Both the position numbers and the translations under genes were made by a program. The notes under the pieces are model-generated. The model had not been told where the DNA came from. It searched no databases and saw only the letters and a list, made by a program, of their open reading frames with translations. Of a DNA stretch of 64,000 nt, positions 17,744-26,617 are shown piece by piece. The stretch is from Arthrobacter antioxidans. GTDB lineage: Bacteria; Actinomycetota; Actinomycetes; Actinomycetales; Micrococcaceae. Every line of letters begins with the position of its first letter. Position 1 is the first letter of the stretch. The stretch is taken from assembly GCF_023100725.1 (NCBI RefSeq), contig NZ_CP095501.1, positions 620,001-684,000 of the forward strand. Direction: 5' to 3'.

Positions 17744-18064
17744 ATGATCTTCATCGTCGTCAAATTCACCGTGAAGCCCGAGTGGAGTGACCGCTGGATC
17801 GACCTGACGCGGGACTTCACGGAGGCCACGCGCCGGGAGCCGGGCAACCTCTGGTTCGACTGGTCCCGCAGCGTCGAGGACCCCCACCAGTTCGTGCTCG
17901 TCGAGGCGTTCCAGGACGACGCCGCGGAGGCGCACGTGAGCAGCGACCACTTCACCCAGGCGATGCAGGACATGCCGCAGGCACTCGTGAAGACCCCGGA
18001 GATCATCAGCGAACGGATCGGCGCCGAGGGCTGGGGCCAGATGGGCGAGCTCACCGTCGCCTAG
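17744..18064 (+). CDS. Antibiotic biosynthesis monooxygenase (ABM) domain protein, YgiN-like
   Basis: A 106-residue single ABM domain of ferredoxin-like fold. It shows the strand IFIVVKFTVKPEW, the LWFDWSRSVEDPHQFVLVE core and the H-x-x-SDHF motif. Members dimerise and act as cofactor-free quinol monooxygenases or related enzymes. AGGAAGG lies 11 bases before ATG 17744. It is a single gene between two minus-strand neighbours. Confidence 0.9.
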   Translation: MIFIVVKFTVKPEWSDRWIDLTRDFTEATRREPGNLWFDWSRSVEDPHQFVLVEAFQDDAAEAHVSSDHFTQAMQDMPQALVKTPEIISERIGAEGWGQMGELTVA

Positions 18065-18135
18065 CGCTTCGGCAGAGCGTTCGTCGGGCGTAAGCCCGGT
18101 ACCCGTGCCGCCGGCCCTAGCGCCGACCGGGCTCC

Positions 18136-18205
18136 CCGGTGTGCCTGTCCGGCGTACGTCGGGGCCGATCAGGCGTTCGCCGGCGCACCTGCCCGGCGTA
18201 CGTCG
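18136..18205. repeat. 26-base imperfect direct repeat at the GNAT gene 3' end
   Basis: 18136-18161 and 18180-18205 match at 22 of 26 positions. The second copy lies in the last codons of the acetyltransferase gene and the first lies just beyond its stop, consistent with a local duplication. Confidence 0.7.
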
Positions 18206-18846
18206 AGCGCCTGTTCCAGGATGAAATCGTCCTCGAAGCGGTCGCCCAGCCGGAAGCGCTTGGTTCCGACGCGCCGGAAACCATGCTTCGTGTAGAACCG
18301 GAGGGCGCGCGCATTCTCCTGGTTCACGCCGAGCCATATCCCCGGCAGTCCGGACCCTGCGGCAAGCTCGAGGGTCCGCCGCATCAGGGCCGCGGCGGCG
18401 CCGCGTCCGTGCTGGTCGGGGTGGACGTAGAACTTGCTGAGTTCCACGGTGGGGGAGATCGAGAGTGCGGCGAGCACGTCCGGATCCGTGGGCTGCTCCA
18501 GCACCACCATGCTCCAGCCACGGATGCGGTCGCCTTCGCGCAGGCAGAGGATGGTGTGGTGCGGGGCTTCGATGTACGCGGTGAAGCGTTCGGCGGAGAG
18601 TTGGGTCGCGATGTGCCGGGCGATGTCCTCGGGCAGCGAATCTGCCGGACAGGCCAGGGGGAAGGTGACGGCCGCGACGGCGGCGAGCTGTGCGGCGTCG
18701 GCGACGGTCGCCGTCGTGATCGTGACGGGCGTGCGGGTGGCGGGCTCGGTGCCCGGGCCCGTGCCGGCGTCGGCACCGCCCGTGCTGTCCATCGTCCTGT
18801 CACGCGTCATGTCCATGGGCCCGCCCGCGGTCCTGTCGATGCTCAT
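18169..18846 (-). CDS. GNAT-family N-acetyltransferase
   Basis: A protein of up to 225 residues with the GNAT fold. Motif A, which holds the acetyl-CoA pyrophosphate, is FYVHPDQHGRGAAAALM; motif B is WLGVNQENARALRFYTKHGF. The closest general type is the RimI/ribosomal-protein-like class, but the acceptor is unknown. The N-terminus before VTITTATVADAAQL is low complexity and holds several possible ATG starts (18846, 18819, 18789); I use the first, with doubt. It converges on the ABM gene. Confidence 0.85.
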   Translation of the reverse strand: MSIDRTAGGPMDMTRDRTMDSTGGADAGTGPGTEPATRTPVTITTATVADAAQLAAVAAVTFPLACPADSLPEDIARHIATQLSAERFTAYIEAPHHTILCLREGDRIRGWSMVVLEQPTDPDVLAALSISPTVELSKFYVHPDQHGRGAAAALMRRTLELAAGSGLPGIWLGVNQENARALRFYTKHGFRRVGTKRFRLGDRFEDDFILEQALDVRRAGAPANA

Positions 18847-18949
18847 GAAGCCAATGTAGGCCGAACGGCAGCGGGACGCTGACCAGGAGGCCCGCGTCCC
18901 GCTGCGGTGGAGGCCGGACACCCAGGGAAACCCCGGGACCCACATCGCG

Positions 18950-20755
18950 CTACTGGTCGAAGACCGGCTCGCCGTTGCGGGTGAGCTTCCAGTTCTCCTC
19001 GAAGAAGGCAGCCGGGTCGATGGTGCCCTCGGTGGTCAGGTAGTCGATCAGCAGCTGCCGGATCTCCGTGGTCTGGTTCACGAGCACTGGAGCCGTGGCG
19101 ATGTGCGGGAAGTTGCCGCCACCGGACTGCCGGTAGTTGTTCGTGGCCACCGCGAAGCGCTGCGCCGGATCGATCGGCGCCCCGTTGTAGCTGAGGCCCA
19201 CGATGCGCTGGCCGACAGGCTTGCTGATGTCGATGTCGTAGGAGACGCCGGACATCATGTCGTAGTTGTAGTCCGGGGTGCCTGCCGCGTTGGTCAGTGT
19301 CGCCGGGTCCACGGCGGCATCGGGAGCGGTCTGGTTGAAGTACGTCGCCGAGTACTCGAGGTAGTCCTTGACCTGGGCGCCCGTCATCTCGACCCCGAAG
19401 AGGGTGTTCGGGAAGACGTACAGGCCTGCCATGTCGCGGATGGTGACGGGCCCTTCGGGGATCACAGCGGCACGGTTGAAGGGTGCCACGATCGAGAGGA
19501 CCGGGAGGTCGGCGTCCGGCGTGCCGTCGAGTGCCTTGTCCACCGCGTCCGCCTGGACCGTGTTCACGAAGTCCATGACGGCCGTGTCGCGGAAACGGGC
19601 ATCTGCGGCGGACATGGTGTCGGTCGCACTGCCGATCGCCGTGTTCACATAGTCGATCGTGCGCCGGTGCTGGTCGGCAGCGATGGCCGAGATGGCTGGA
19701 TCTGCGGGCACGGTGTTGGTGTTGAGCAGTTCGGCGTCCGCCGATGTGACGTCCCACTGGCCGCGGACCTTCGTCAGCTCGAAGTCCATCACCGAGAGCC
19801 GCATGCCCCAGTTCTTCGGCTCGGTGAGCAGTACCTGCTCGCCTGTCTGCTGGTTGGTGACGAACCGCTCCGGAATCTCCTGATGCTCGTGCCCGGCGAG
19901 GATGGCATCGATCCCGGGGACCTGCTCGGCGATCAGGGTGGAGGCGTTCTCGACCGGCAGGGCATCGCCGTAGGAGGACGTGCCGGAGGGACCGGAGTGC
20001 GAGCTGACGACGACGACGTCGGCGCCGGCGGACTTCATCTCCGGGACATACTTCCGGGCCTGCTCCACCATGCCCTCGAAGCGCAGCTCATCCTCGACGT
20101 TGTTCTTGTCCCAGATGGCGCTGCCCGGCGTGGTGAGTCCGAGGATGCCGACCCGGACGGGCTTCTGCCCCTTGAGCCTGACCGTCTTGATGACGTACGG
20201 CGTGAAGGCGTCCTCGCCGGTGGTCCAGTCCTTGACGTTCGCCCCGAGGAGGGGGAAGTCCAACTGGTCCTCGAACGTGCGCAGGAGCGGCAGGCCGTAG
20301 TTGAACTCGTGATTGCCGAGCGTGGTGGCGTCGTAGCCCATGGCGTTCATCGCGGCGGCCATGGGGTGGGTCTCGCCGGTCTCGGTCACGGGCTCCACGT
20401 TGGCGAAGTAGTCGGTCAGGGCCGTTCCCTGGAGGGTGTCCCCGTTGTCGATGAGGAGGGTCGACTCCTCACCGCGGTCCGCACGGACCTGGTTGACGAG
20501 CGTGGAGACCTTGGCGAGTCCGACGTCGTTGTGCGCGGCGTCGTCGTACTCGGCGTCGGTGAAGTAGTCCCAGTTCTCGATGTAGCCGTGGAGATCGCTG
20601 GTGCCCATGACCGTGATGGTGGTCGTGGCGTCCCTGGGGCCCTTGGCTCCGCCGGGTGCGGCGGATGCTGCGGGTGCGAGGCCGAGTGCTGCGATGCAGC
20701 CGACGGCGACGACCGCGGCGACGCGGCGATGCCCCGTGGTGAAAGGTTGTGACAC
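18950..20755 (-). CDS. Secreted bifunctional metallophosphatase / 5'-nucleotidase
   Basis: A 601-residue exported enzyme. A clear Sec signal peptide ends near ASAAPG (about residue 33). The calcineurin-like N-domain has all metal and catalytic motifs: GTSDLHGY, DNGDTLQG, GNHEFNYG, SSHSG, AGHEHQ. The C-terminal 5'-nucleotidase substrate domain includes the YNYDMMSGV loop. It hydrolyses nucleotides or 2',3'-cyclic nucleotides outside the cell to salvage phosphate and nucleosides. The start is GTG 20755, supported by AGGAG 9-10 bases upstream. It is divergent from the alpha/beta hydrolase gene. Confidence 0.93.
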   Translation of the reverse strand: MSQPFTTGHRRVAAVVAVGCIAALGLAPAASAAPGGAKGPRDATTTITVMGTSDLHGYIENWDYFTDAEYDDAAHNDVGLAKVSTLVNQVRADRGEESTLLIDNGDTLQGTALTDYFANVEPVTETGETHPMAAAMNAMGYDATTLGNHEFNYGLPLLRTFEDQLDFPLLGANVKDWTTGEDAFTPYVIKTVRLKGQKPVRVGILGLTTPGSAIWDKNNVEDELRFEGMVEQARKYVPEMKSAGADVVVVSSHSGPSGTSSYGDALPVENASTLIAEQVPGIDAILAGHEHQEIPERFVTNQQTGEQVLLTEPKNWGMRLSVMDFELTKVRGQWDVTSADAELLNTNTVPADPAISAIAADQHRRTIDYVNTAIGSATDTMSAADARFRDTAVMDFVNTVQADAVDKALDGTPDADLPVLSIVAPFNRAAVIPEGPVTIRDMAGLYVFPNTLFGVEMTGAQVKDYLEYSATYFNQTAPDAAVDPATLTNAAGTPDYNYDMMSGVSYDIDISKPVGQRIVGLSYNGAPIDPAQRFAVATNNYRQSGGGNFPHIATAPVLVNQTTEIRQLLIDYLTTEGTIDPAAFFEENWKLTRNGEPVFDQ

Positions 20756-20909
20756 GTAGAATCAGCTCCTGTTGGTGGTGCGGTGGCGACAGCGTATCGG
20801 TGACGGGTGACACACTGGTGACGGCGGTATTGCCCGAGGTGAACGGTGCCCGGCGGTCCCGCCGGAGCAGCGCCGGCGGTCGTCCGGCAGGAGCAGATCG
20901 ACGAGGATC

Positions 20910-21899
20910 ATGATGACAACCGATACAGAACAGCAGGACGCCTACCGCGAGGACATCCTGGGGGCGGACTACGAGGTGCGGACGCTGTCCCTGCGTCCCG
21001 ACGAGGAGGGCGACGTCGTCGCGACGCTCGTGCGCCGCACCGTCCCCGCCGGCTCGCGCCGGGCAGTCCTCTACGTGCACGGCTTCGTGGACTACTTCTT
21101 CCAGACCCACCTCGCCGACGCCTGGCTGGCCGCCGGCTTCGACTTCTACGCGCTGGACCTCCGGAAGTACGGGCGGTCCGTCCGCGAGCACCAGACGCCG
21201 AACTACATCACGTCACTGGACGCGTACGACGAAGAGCTCGACGAGGCGGCGCGCATCATCCGCGAGGACGAGGGCCACGACGTCCTCGTGGTCATGGGTC
21301 ACTCCACGGGCGGCCTGGTCACGTCCCTGTGGGCGCACCGCCGTCGCGGACAGGGGATCGTCGATGCCCTCGTCCTCAACAGTCCCTGGTTCGACCTCAA
21401 CGCGAGCCTGTTCCAGCGCACCCTCGGCACCGCGGCGGTGCACCGCCTCGGGACGCGCCGGCCGCGTGCCGTCGTCGGGAAGCTCGGCACCGCGTACGGC
21501 CGGTACCTGCACCGGGCCTCGGGAGGTGAATGGGACTACGACCTGGCGTGGAAGCCCCACGGAGGCTTCCCCGTCGTCGCCGGCTGGCTGCGCGCCATCC
21601 GCCACGGGCATGCTGAACTGAACCGTGGCCTCGCGATCGACTGCCCCGTGCTGGTCGCGTGCTCGGACGCCACCTCGAATCCCGTGAAGGAGCCCGCGCG
21701 TATCTCCTCGACCGACGTCGTGCTCGACGTCGCGCACATCGCCGGACGGGCGCCGAAGCTCGGCAGGCTCGTCACCCTCGTGCGCATCGCGGGCGGCATC
21801 CACGACCTCGCGCTCTCGCCGGAGCCGGCCCGGGCGCAGTTCTTCGAAGAAGTCGAGCGCTGGCAGGAGGCCTACGTCCCGGGTGCCGACCAGGGGTGA
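20910..21899 (+). CDS. Alpha/beta hydrolase (monoacylglycerol-lipase-like)
   Basis: A 329-residue soluble hydrolase. The oxyanion strand is VLYVHGFVDYF, the nucleophile elbow GHSTGG and the probable catalytic His is in GGIHDLALS; the Asp lies in VACSDATSNP. These are typical of serine hydrolases acting on lipids or esters. There are two tandem ATG codons (20910, 20913); GAGG at 20903-20906 favours the second by spacing, but the protein is the same apart from one Met. Confidence 0.88.
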   Translation: MMTTDTEQQDAYREDILGADYEVRTLSLRPDEEGDVVATLVRRTVPAGSRRAVLYVHGFVDYFFQTHLADAWLAAGFDFYALDLRKYGRSVREHQTPNYITSLDAYDEELDEAARIIREDEGHDVLVVMGHSTGGLVTSLWAHRRRGQGIVDALVLNSPWFDLNASLFQRTLGTAAVHRLGTRRPRAVVGKLGTAYGRYLHRASGGEWDYDLAWKPHGGFPVVAGWLRAIRHGHAELNRGLAIDCPVLVACSDATSNPVKEPARISSTDVVLDVAHIAGRAPKLGRLVTLVRIAGGIHDLALSPEPARAQFFEEVERWQEAYVPGADQG

Positions 21900-21945
21900 C
21901 GAGGCCGTCCGGGGCCCCTGCGCCTGGCGTCACCCGAGCCACAAG

Positions 21946-21957
21946 TAAGCATGCTTA
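21946..21957. promoter_or_regulatory. Perfect 12-base palindrome upstream of the LapA-like gene
   Basis: TAAGCATGCTTA lies 60 bases before the start codon at 22018 and next to a possible -10 (TAGTAG). It looks like an operator; the binding protein is unknown. Confidence 0.5.
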
Positions 21958-22017
21958 GTAGTAGGCTGGACTCTTCGGGCAGGGCCTTCGTCCTGTCCCT
22001 CGACGAAGGGATCCACC

Positions 22018-22326
22018 ATGACCACAGGCGACACGCCCCAGCCGCATCACGGCACGACGGCGCCGGCAGGCAAGGGCGAGTCCCACACGCGGGCGGGCGC
22101 CATCTGGACGGCGGTCATCGCAGCCCTCGTGCTCCTCGTGCTCCTGATCGTGTTCTTCCTGCAGAACGATGCTCCGGTCCTCGTGACGTTCTTCGGCCTC
22201 GAGGGATCCATCGCGCTCGGTCTCGCACTGCTCATCGCGGCGGTCGGCGGCGGCGCCGTGGTGGCACTCATCGGCGCGGTCCGCATCATCCAGCTCCGGA
22301 CGGCGGCACGGCGCAACCGCCGCTGA
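22018..22326 (+). CDS. LapA-domain (DUF1049) membrane protein
   Basis: A 102-residue protein with two transmembrane helices (AVIAALVLLVLLIVFF and ALGLALLIAAVGGGAVVAL) separated by the QNDAPVLVTFFG loop that marks the LapA/YciS family. In proteobacteria the family helps lipopolysaccharide assembly; in an actinobacterium the role is unknown. The N-terminal 25 residues are hydrophilic and the last residues are Arg-rich. Its stop codon begins a tandem-repeat tract. Confidence 0.85.
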   Translation: MTTGDTPQPHHGTTAPAGKGESHTRAGAIWTAVIAALVLLVLLIVFFLQNDAPVLVTFFGLEGSIALGLALLIAAVGGGAVVALIGAVRIIQLRTAARRNRR

Positions 22327-22533
22327 GCGAAGGGGCTTGGCGCCCCCGTTGAACGAAGGCACCAGACGGCTCCTGCCGCCGAGTGAAGGGGCGTAGCCCC
22401 CGCTGCACGAAGGGATCGAACGGCTTCTGCCATTGAGCGAAGGGGCGTGGCCGCCGCTGAACAAAAGCATTTGGCGGTTCATGCCGTTGAACGAATGTAC
22501 GCAACGGCTCCTGCCGCTGAACGAAGGAGCCTA
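22321..22533. repeat. Degenerate tandem-repeat tract, alternating ~24/30-base units
   Basis: About eight units each begin with a CGCTGAACGAAGG-like box (variants CGTTGAACGAAGG, CGCCGAGTGAAGG, CGCTGCACGAAGG). Long units continue with an AACGGCTCCTGC-like end and short units with GGGCGTAGCCCC-like ends. The tract spans the whole gap from the LapA stop codon to the stop of the convergent reductase gene. It encodes no convincing protein. Confidence 0.85.
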
Positions 22534-23094
22534 GCCGTCGCCCGCCGCGACGTCGTAGGTCAGGACGGCGAACTGCCCCTGCTGCTCGACGGACCGCAGC
22601 GTCAGCCGGTCCGATTCGACGCGCAGGGGCAGCAGCGGCGCGCCCGCCGTCAGCGCCACGGGCGCGACCGCGATCCGGATCTCGTCGAGCAGGCCTGCCG
22701 CGAGGAACTGCCCCGCAAGGTCGCCGCCGCCGACGATCCAGATGTCCCGCGGCCCCGCCGCTTCGCGCAGGTGCCCGAACACCGGCCGGACGTCCCCGGA
22801 GACCAGCCGCACGTCCGCGCCCTCCGGGACAGGCAGTTCCCTGCTCGTGAAGACGAAGGTAGGACGGTCGCCGTAGAGCGCACCCCACTTGGCCGGCTCC
22901 TCCAGGAGCCGCTCGAAGGCCAGCACCCATTCGTACGTCGTCGAGCCCTCCACCAGCACGCCTACGCTGTCGAGGAACCGCTCGTACTCCTCCGGGGGAG
23001 GGGGTTCGACGGCGAAAAGCCACTCCAGCGAATTCTGTTCGTCCGCGATGAAGCCGTTGAGGGTGGTGGCGGTATAGAAGACGACGCGGGTCAT
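22531..23094 (-). CDS. Dihydrofolate-reductase-like (RibD C-terminal domain) protein
   Basis: A 187-residue single-domain protein. It has the fold's opening strand RVVFYTATTLNGFIA, the YEWVLAFE helix, TFVFTSRELPVP and the nucleotide-binding loop IWIVGGGDLAGQFL. These proteins resemble RibD reductase and DHFR and probably bind NADPH; substrate unknown. ATG 23094 starts exactly at the conserved strand, so the longer in-frame opening upstream is not used. Its last codon abuts the repeat tract. Confidence 0.87.
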   Translation of the reverse strand: MTRVVFYTATTLNGFIADEQNSLEWLFAVEPPPPEEYERFLDSVGVLVEGSTTYEWVLAFERLLEEPAKWGALYGDRPTFVFTSRELPVPEGADVRLVSGDVRPVFGHLREAAGPRDIWIVGGGDLAGQFLAAGLLDEIRIAVAPVALTAGAPLLPLRVESDRLTLRSVEQQGQFAVLTYDVAAGDG

Positions 23095-23252
23095 GGGCCA
23101 TTCCACCACGCAGTCCGCGCCCTCGTAAGGGGCCGACGTTCCACCGCCGGGCCGTTCCTCCCACCGCCCGGGTCCGCAGCATGAGGATGTTCGACCATGC
23201 CCACCGGGCGAGGGCGCCCGGTGGGCGGATCCCGCGACGGGTGCCGACCGTG

Positions 23253-24188
23253 CTACCCCTGCGCCTCGACCCCGCCCACGAACTGCCGGACGAGGGCGTC
23301 GAACTCGTCCTCCCGCTCGATCTGGGGCATGTGCCCGCACTTCTCGAACAGGTGGACCTCGGCGTGCGGGAACACCGTCCGGGCGTGTTCGAGGTGCGAC
23401 GCCGGCAGGATGCGGTCCTCGTCGCCCCACACCAGAAGGGTGGGCTTGTGCTGCGCTGCGACCGTGCGGAGGAGCTCCGTCCGCCAGCGGCGACGCACGC
23501 CGCGGACGGTACCGAGGTGGCGGGCGACGGCGAGCAGCACGTCGTCGTACACGGGGTTCCGGCCCACCTCCTGGGCGTGGTCGAGCCGCTCCTCCGTGAC
23601 GAACCGCTTGTCGTAGAACAGGGCCCGCTCCGTCCGGTAGGCGGCCTTGCGTGACTTGTCCTTCATGAGGCGCCGGCCGAGCGGGCGGACGGCGAGCAGG
23701 CGCAGCGCGATCGTCACCTCCTTGCCGAAGCCGGCACTGTTCACGAGCACGAGGCTCCGCACGCGCTGCGGCTCGAGGGTGCTGATCTTCATGGCGATGG
23801 CGCCGCCGAGCGAGTTGCCCACCACGTGCAGCGGCCGGTGTTCCCCGAGGGTGTCGAGGGCGGCGATCACGAAGCGGGCGATCGACTCCATCGAGTACCG
23901 GCCCGCCGTGCGCTCGGACAGACCGAAGCCGGGCAGGTCCATACTGATCACCCGGTGATCCGGGGCGAGGCGCCCGTAGAGCCCCTCCCAGTCCTCGAGG
24001 CTGCGGCCTATGCCGTGCAGCAGCAGGACCGGCGGACTGTCCCGGGCGCCGGCGTCGCGATAGCGGACGCGGACGCCGTCCACCAGGAGGTAGCCGTCGC
24101 CGCCCGCTGACACGGAGATCCCTGAGGTGGAGGTCACTGCTGTGGAGGTCCCGGTCGACGGCTCGACGCCGGGACGGCCGCCGCTCAT
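23253..24188 (-). CDS. Alpha/beta hydrolase, third gene of the mymA-like operon
   Basis: A 311-residue hydrolase: oxyanion strand VLLLHGIGRSLEDWE, nucleophile GNSLGGAI, acid GDEDRILP, His in GHMPQIE. Its ATG overlaps the stop of the SDR gene (ATGA), so it is translated as part of the three-gene unit. In this setting it could hydrolyse the ester made by the Baeyer-Villiger monooxygenase, as lipR-type esterases do in mycobacteria; this is inference. The N-terminal 35 residues are Ser/Thr/Gly-rich. Confidence 0.88.
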   Translation of the reverse strand: MSGGRPGVEPSTGTSTAVTSTSGISVSAGGDGYLLVDGVRVRYRDAGARDSPPVLLLHGIGRSLEDWEGLYGRLAPDHRVISMDLPGFGLSERTAGRYSMESIARFVIAALDTLGEHRPLHVVGNSLGGAIAMKISTLEPQRVRSLVLVNSAGFGKEVTIALRLLAVRPLGRRLMKDKSRKAAYRTERALFYDKRFVTEERLDHAQEVGRNPVYDDVLLAVARHLGTVRGVRRRWRTELLRTVAAQHKPTLLVWGDEDRILPASHLEHARTVFPHAEVHLFEKCGHMPQIEREDEFDALVRQFVGGVEAQG

Positions 24189-25036
24189 CGGCGCACCTTG
24201 CCCGCGAGGCGGGCGAGGCTCGTGGCGCGGCGCTCGAGGGTGCCGAAGGACATCGGTGCCACGCGGGCGACGACGTCGGGCAGTTTCGCGCTGAGGCCGA
24301 TCAGCAGGCGGGCCCTGCGGGCCTTGACCGCCTCGAGCATGAGCCCGGCGGCGCGGTCCGCGGGGAAGGTGAGGAGCCGGTTGAAGTCCTCCTTCGCGTG
24401 CTTCACGTCGCGGGCGCTGAGGTTCCCGCCGATGCGCGCGTTGAGGGCGATGTTCGTCCGGATGCCGCCGGGGTGCACGGTGGTGGTGCCGATCCCGCGG
24501 GGGAGCAGCTCGTTGCGGAGCGCTTCCGTGAAGCCGCGCAGCGCGAACTTGCTGGCGGAGTAGGCGGTCTGGCCCGTCGGTCCCACGAGGCCGAACAGGC
24601 TCGAGACGTTCAGGATGTGCCCGCCGGGCGCGATCCGCGGGAGCAGCCGGTGCGTGAGCAGCACGGGCGCGGTGAAGTTGATGGCCATGACCCAGTCGAA
24701 ATCGTCCATGCTGATCTGGTCGAAGCGGCCCGCAAGGGCCACCCCCGCGTTGTTGACGAGCAGGTCCACGCGGTCGGTCGCGGCGAGCAGATCGGTCGCC
24801 AGGCGTTCGACGGCGTCGCGGTCCGCGAGGTCGGCGGTGAACGTCGTGACGCTGCTGCCCGGGTGGGTGGCACGGATGGACGCCGCGACGGCGTCGAGCC
24901 GGTCCGTGTCGCGGTCCACGAGCAGCAGGGTGCTGCCGCGCTCGGCGAGGCCGCGGGCCAGGTGCTCGCCCATGCCCCCGGCCGCGCCGGTGACGACGGC
25001 GGTGGACCCGGCGAACTGGAAGGGTTGGATGCTCAC
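24185..25036 (-). CDS. Short-chain dehydrogenase/reductase, SadH-like
   Basis: A 283-residue classical SDR: cofactor loop TGAAGGMGEHLA, NNAG, and the catalytic Ser...Tyr-x-x-x-Lys (NVSSLFG, YSASK). Asp-Arg at the end of the second strand (LVDRDTDR) suggests NAD(H) preference. The GTG start overlaps the monooxygenase stop (GTGA) and its stop overlaps the hydrolase start (ATGA). By position it corresponds to sadH in the mycobacterial mymA operon and would supply ketone from an alcohol or the reverse. Confidence 0.9.
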   Translation of the reverse strand: MSIQPFQFAGSTAVVTGAAGGMGEHLARGLAERGSTLLLVDRDTDRLDAVAASIRATHPGSSVTTFTADLADRDAVERLATDLLAATDRVDLLVNNAGVALAGRFDQISMDDFDWVMAINFTAPVLLTHRLLPRIAPGGHILNVSSLFGLVGPTGQTAYSASKFALRGFTEALRNELLPRGIGTTTVHPGGIRTNIALNARIGGNLSARDVKHAKEDFNRLLTFPADRAAGLMLEAVKARRARLLIGLSAKLPDVVARVAPMSFGTLERRATSLARLAGKVRR

Positions 25037-26547
25037 GCGTGGATCTCCTGGAGGTCGGGGGCCGGGACGGCACGCGGTGCGGGCGCGTCGAAGACCATGT
25101 TCTTCGCCAGGTTGCCGTGCAGCGCGGTGGGGGCGTCGAGCAGGTAGTTCTGCCGCATGGTCCATGGCTGCCGGTCGCCCTGCTTGGGGAACGCCGAGAC
25201 GGCGCGCTGCACGTAGTTGGAGGTCAGGTCGAGGATGGGGCGGGCCTTCATCGGGCCGTCGACGGCGGGTGCCCCGGAGCGGTGGCCGTTGCGGTCCATG
25301 TACCGGATGAGGCGGCAGACGTACCGGGAGCTGAGGTCCGCCCGGAGCGTCCACGAGGCGTTCGTGTAGCCGACGCACAGCGCGAGGTTCGGGACGCCGC
25401 TGACCATCAGGCCCCGGTACACCCAGGAGTCGCCGAGGTTCACCGGAGCGCCGTCGACGGTGAACCTCGCTCCTCCCAGCGGCAGCATCGAGAGCCCCGT
25501 GGCGGTGACGACGACGTCGGCCTCGAGTTCCTGCCCGGATGCCAGGCGGATCCCGTGTGGGGTGAACGTGTCGATGGTGTCCGTGACCACGGACGCCGAA
25601 CCCTGCTTCATCGCCTTGAAGAGGTCCGCGCTGGGGGCCACGCACAGGCGCTGGTCCCACGGGTTGTAGGCGGGCGTGAAGTTCTCCGCGACGGTCTTCT
25701 CGTCGCCGAGGATCCGCGCGGTCTGGGAGCGGATGAGCTTCTTGGCGATCTCCGGGCGGCGGCGGCACAGCTGGTAGAACGCCTGCGTGAACAGCACGTT
25801 CTTCGCACGGGCCACGTGGTGGGCGATCCCGGCGGGCAGGTGGCGGCGGGCGGCGTCGGAGAACTTGTCGCGGCTCGGCACGGCCGTGATGTAGGTGGGG
25901 GAGCGCTGCAGCATCGTCACGTGCGCGGCGTCCTTCGCCATGGACGGCACCAGGGTGACGGCGGTGGCTCCACTGCCGATCACGACGACGCGCTTGCCGG
26001 TGTAGTCGAGCTCCTCCGGCCAGAACTGGGGATGCACCACCTCCCCCTCGAAGGCGTCGAGGCCGGGGAAGGTCGGCTCGTGCCCGCGGTCGTAGTTGTA
26101 GTAGCCGCTGCAGAGGTAGAGGAATCCGCACGTGAGCCGGCGGCGCTCCACCGCGCCGGAACCGGAGTCCGTGACGTCCAGCTCGAGGGTCCACCGGGCG
26201 TCCTCCGAGGACCAGGCGGCGCTGACGAGTCTGGTGTGGAACCGGATGCTGTCCCGGATGCGCGGTTCCTCCGCGGTGTCACGGATGTACTTCAGGATGG
26301 ACGAGCCGTCGGCGATCGCCTTGGCCTCGGTCCACGGGCGGAACGGGTAGCCGAGCGTGAACATGTCGCTGTCGGACCGCACGCCCGGGTAGCGGAAGAG
26401 GTCCCATGTGCCGCCGATGGCGCCGCGTGCCTCCAGGACGGCGAAGCTCTTGCCGCGCAGCTCCGTGGAGACCCGGTAGGCGGCGCCGATGCCGGACAGG
26501 CCTGCGCCCACGATGACGACGTCGAGGTGTTCGATGCTGGAATCCAT
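25033..26547 (-). CDS. FAD-dependent Baeyer-Villiger monooxygenase, EthA/MymA type
   Basis: A 504-residue flavin monooxygenase. The FAD Rossmann loop is VVIVGAGLSGIGAA at residues 8-21, the BVMO fingerprint FEGEVVHPQFWP lies near 166-177 and the NADPH loop VIGSGATAV follows. Phrases such as GGTWDLFRYPG-RSDSDM, CSGYYNYD and YTNASWTL are those of mycobacterial EthA/MymA. It inserts oxygen next to a ketone carbonyl or oxidises sulfur. ATG 26547 has GGAAG 10 bases upstream; an in-frame ATG at 26556 is too close to it. It is the first gene of the operon and faces a VirS-like regulator. Confidence 0.92.
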   Translation of the reverse strand: MDSSIEHLDVVIVGAGLSGIGAAYRVSTELRGKSFAVLEARGAIGGTWDLFRYPGVRSDSDMFTLGYPFRPWTEAKAIADGSSILKYIRDTAEEPRIRDSIRFHTRLVSAAWSSEDARWTLELDVTDSGSGAVERRRLTCGFLYLCSGYYNYDRGHEPTFPGLDAFEGEVVHPQFWPEELDYTGKRVVVIGSGATAVTLVPSMAKDAAHVTMLQRSPTYITAVPSRDKFSDAARRHLPAGIAHHVARAKNVLFTQAFYQLCRRRPEIAKKLIRSQTARILGDEKTVAENFTPAYNPWDQRLCVAPSADLFKAMKQGSASVVTDTIDTFTPHGIRLASGQELEADVVVTATGLSMLPLGGARFTVDGAPVNLGDSWVYRGLMVSGVPNLALCVGYTNASWTLRADLSSRYVCRLIRYMDRNGHRSGAPAVDGPMKARPILDLTSNYVQRAVSAFPKQGDRQPWTMRQNYLLDAPTALHGNLAKNMVFDAPAPRAVPAPDLQEIHA

Positions 26548-26560
26548 ATCTTTCATTCTT

Positions 26561-26578
26561 CCGGTGAACCCACCGGTG
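26561..26578. promoter_or_regulatory. CCGGTG direct repeat in the mymA/virS-like intergenic region
   Basis: CCGGTG occurs at 26561-26566 and 26573-26578, 12 bases apart, and the second forms the palindrome CACCGGTG. The 70-base gap must hold both divergent promoters, so this is a reasonable binding site for the AraC-type regulator. Confidence 0.35.
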
Positions 26579-26581
26579 TAC

Positions 26582-26609
26582 TTGACTTCACGCGACAGCA
26601 ATTTACCCT
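26582..26609 (+). promoter_or_regulatory. Promoter of the VirS-like gene
   Basis: TTGACT (26582-26587) and TACCCT (26604-26609) are 16 bases apart; the -10 ends 8 bases before ATG 26618. There is no ribosome site, so the mRNA is probably leaderless. Confidence 0.55.
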
Positions 26610-26617
26610 TGGACGAC

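Noticed and set aside
22321..22533. CRISPR array
   Set aside because: The units are degenerate and contiguous with no unique spacers, and there are no cas genes.
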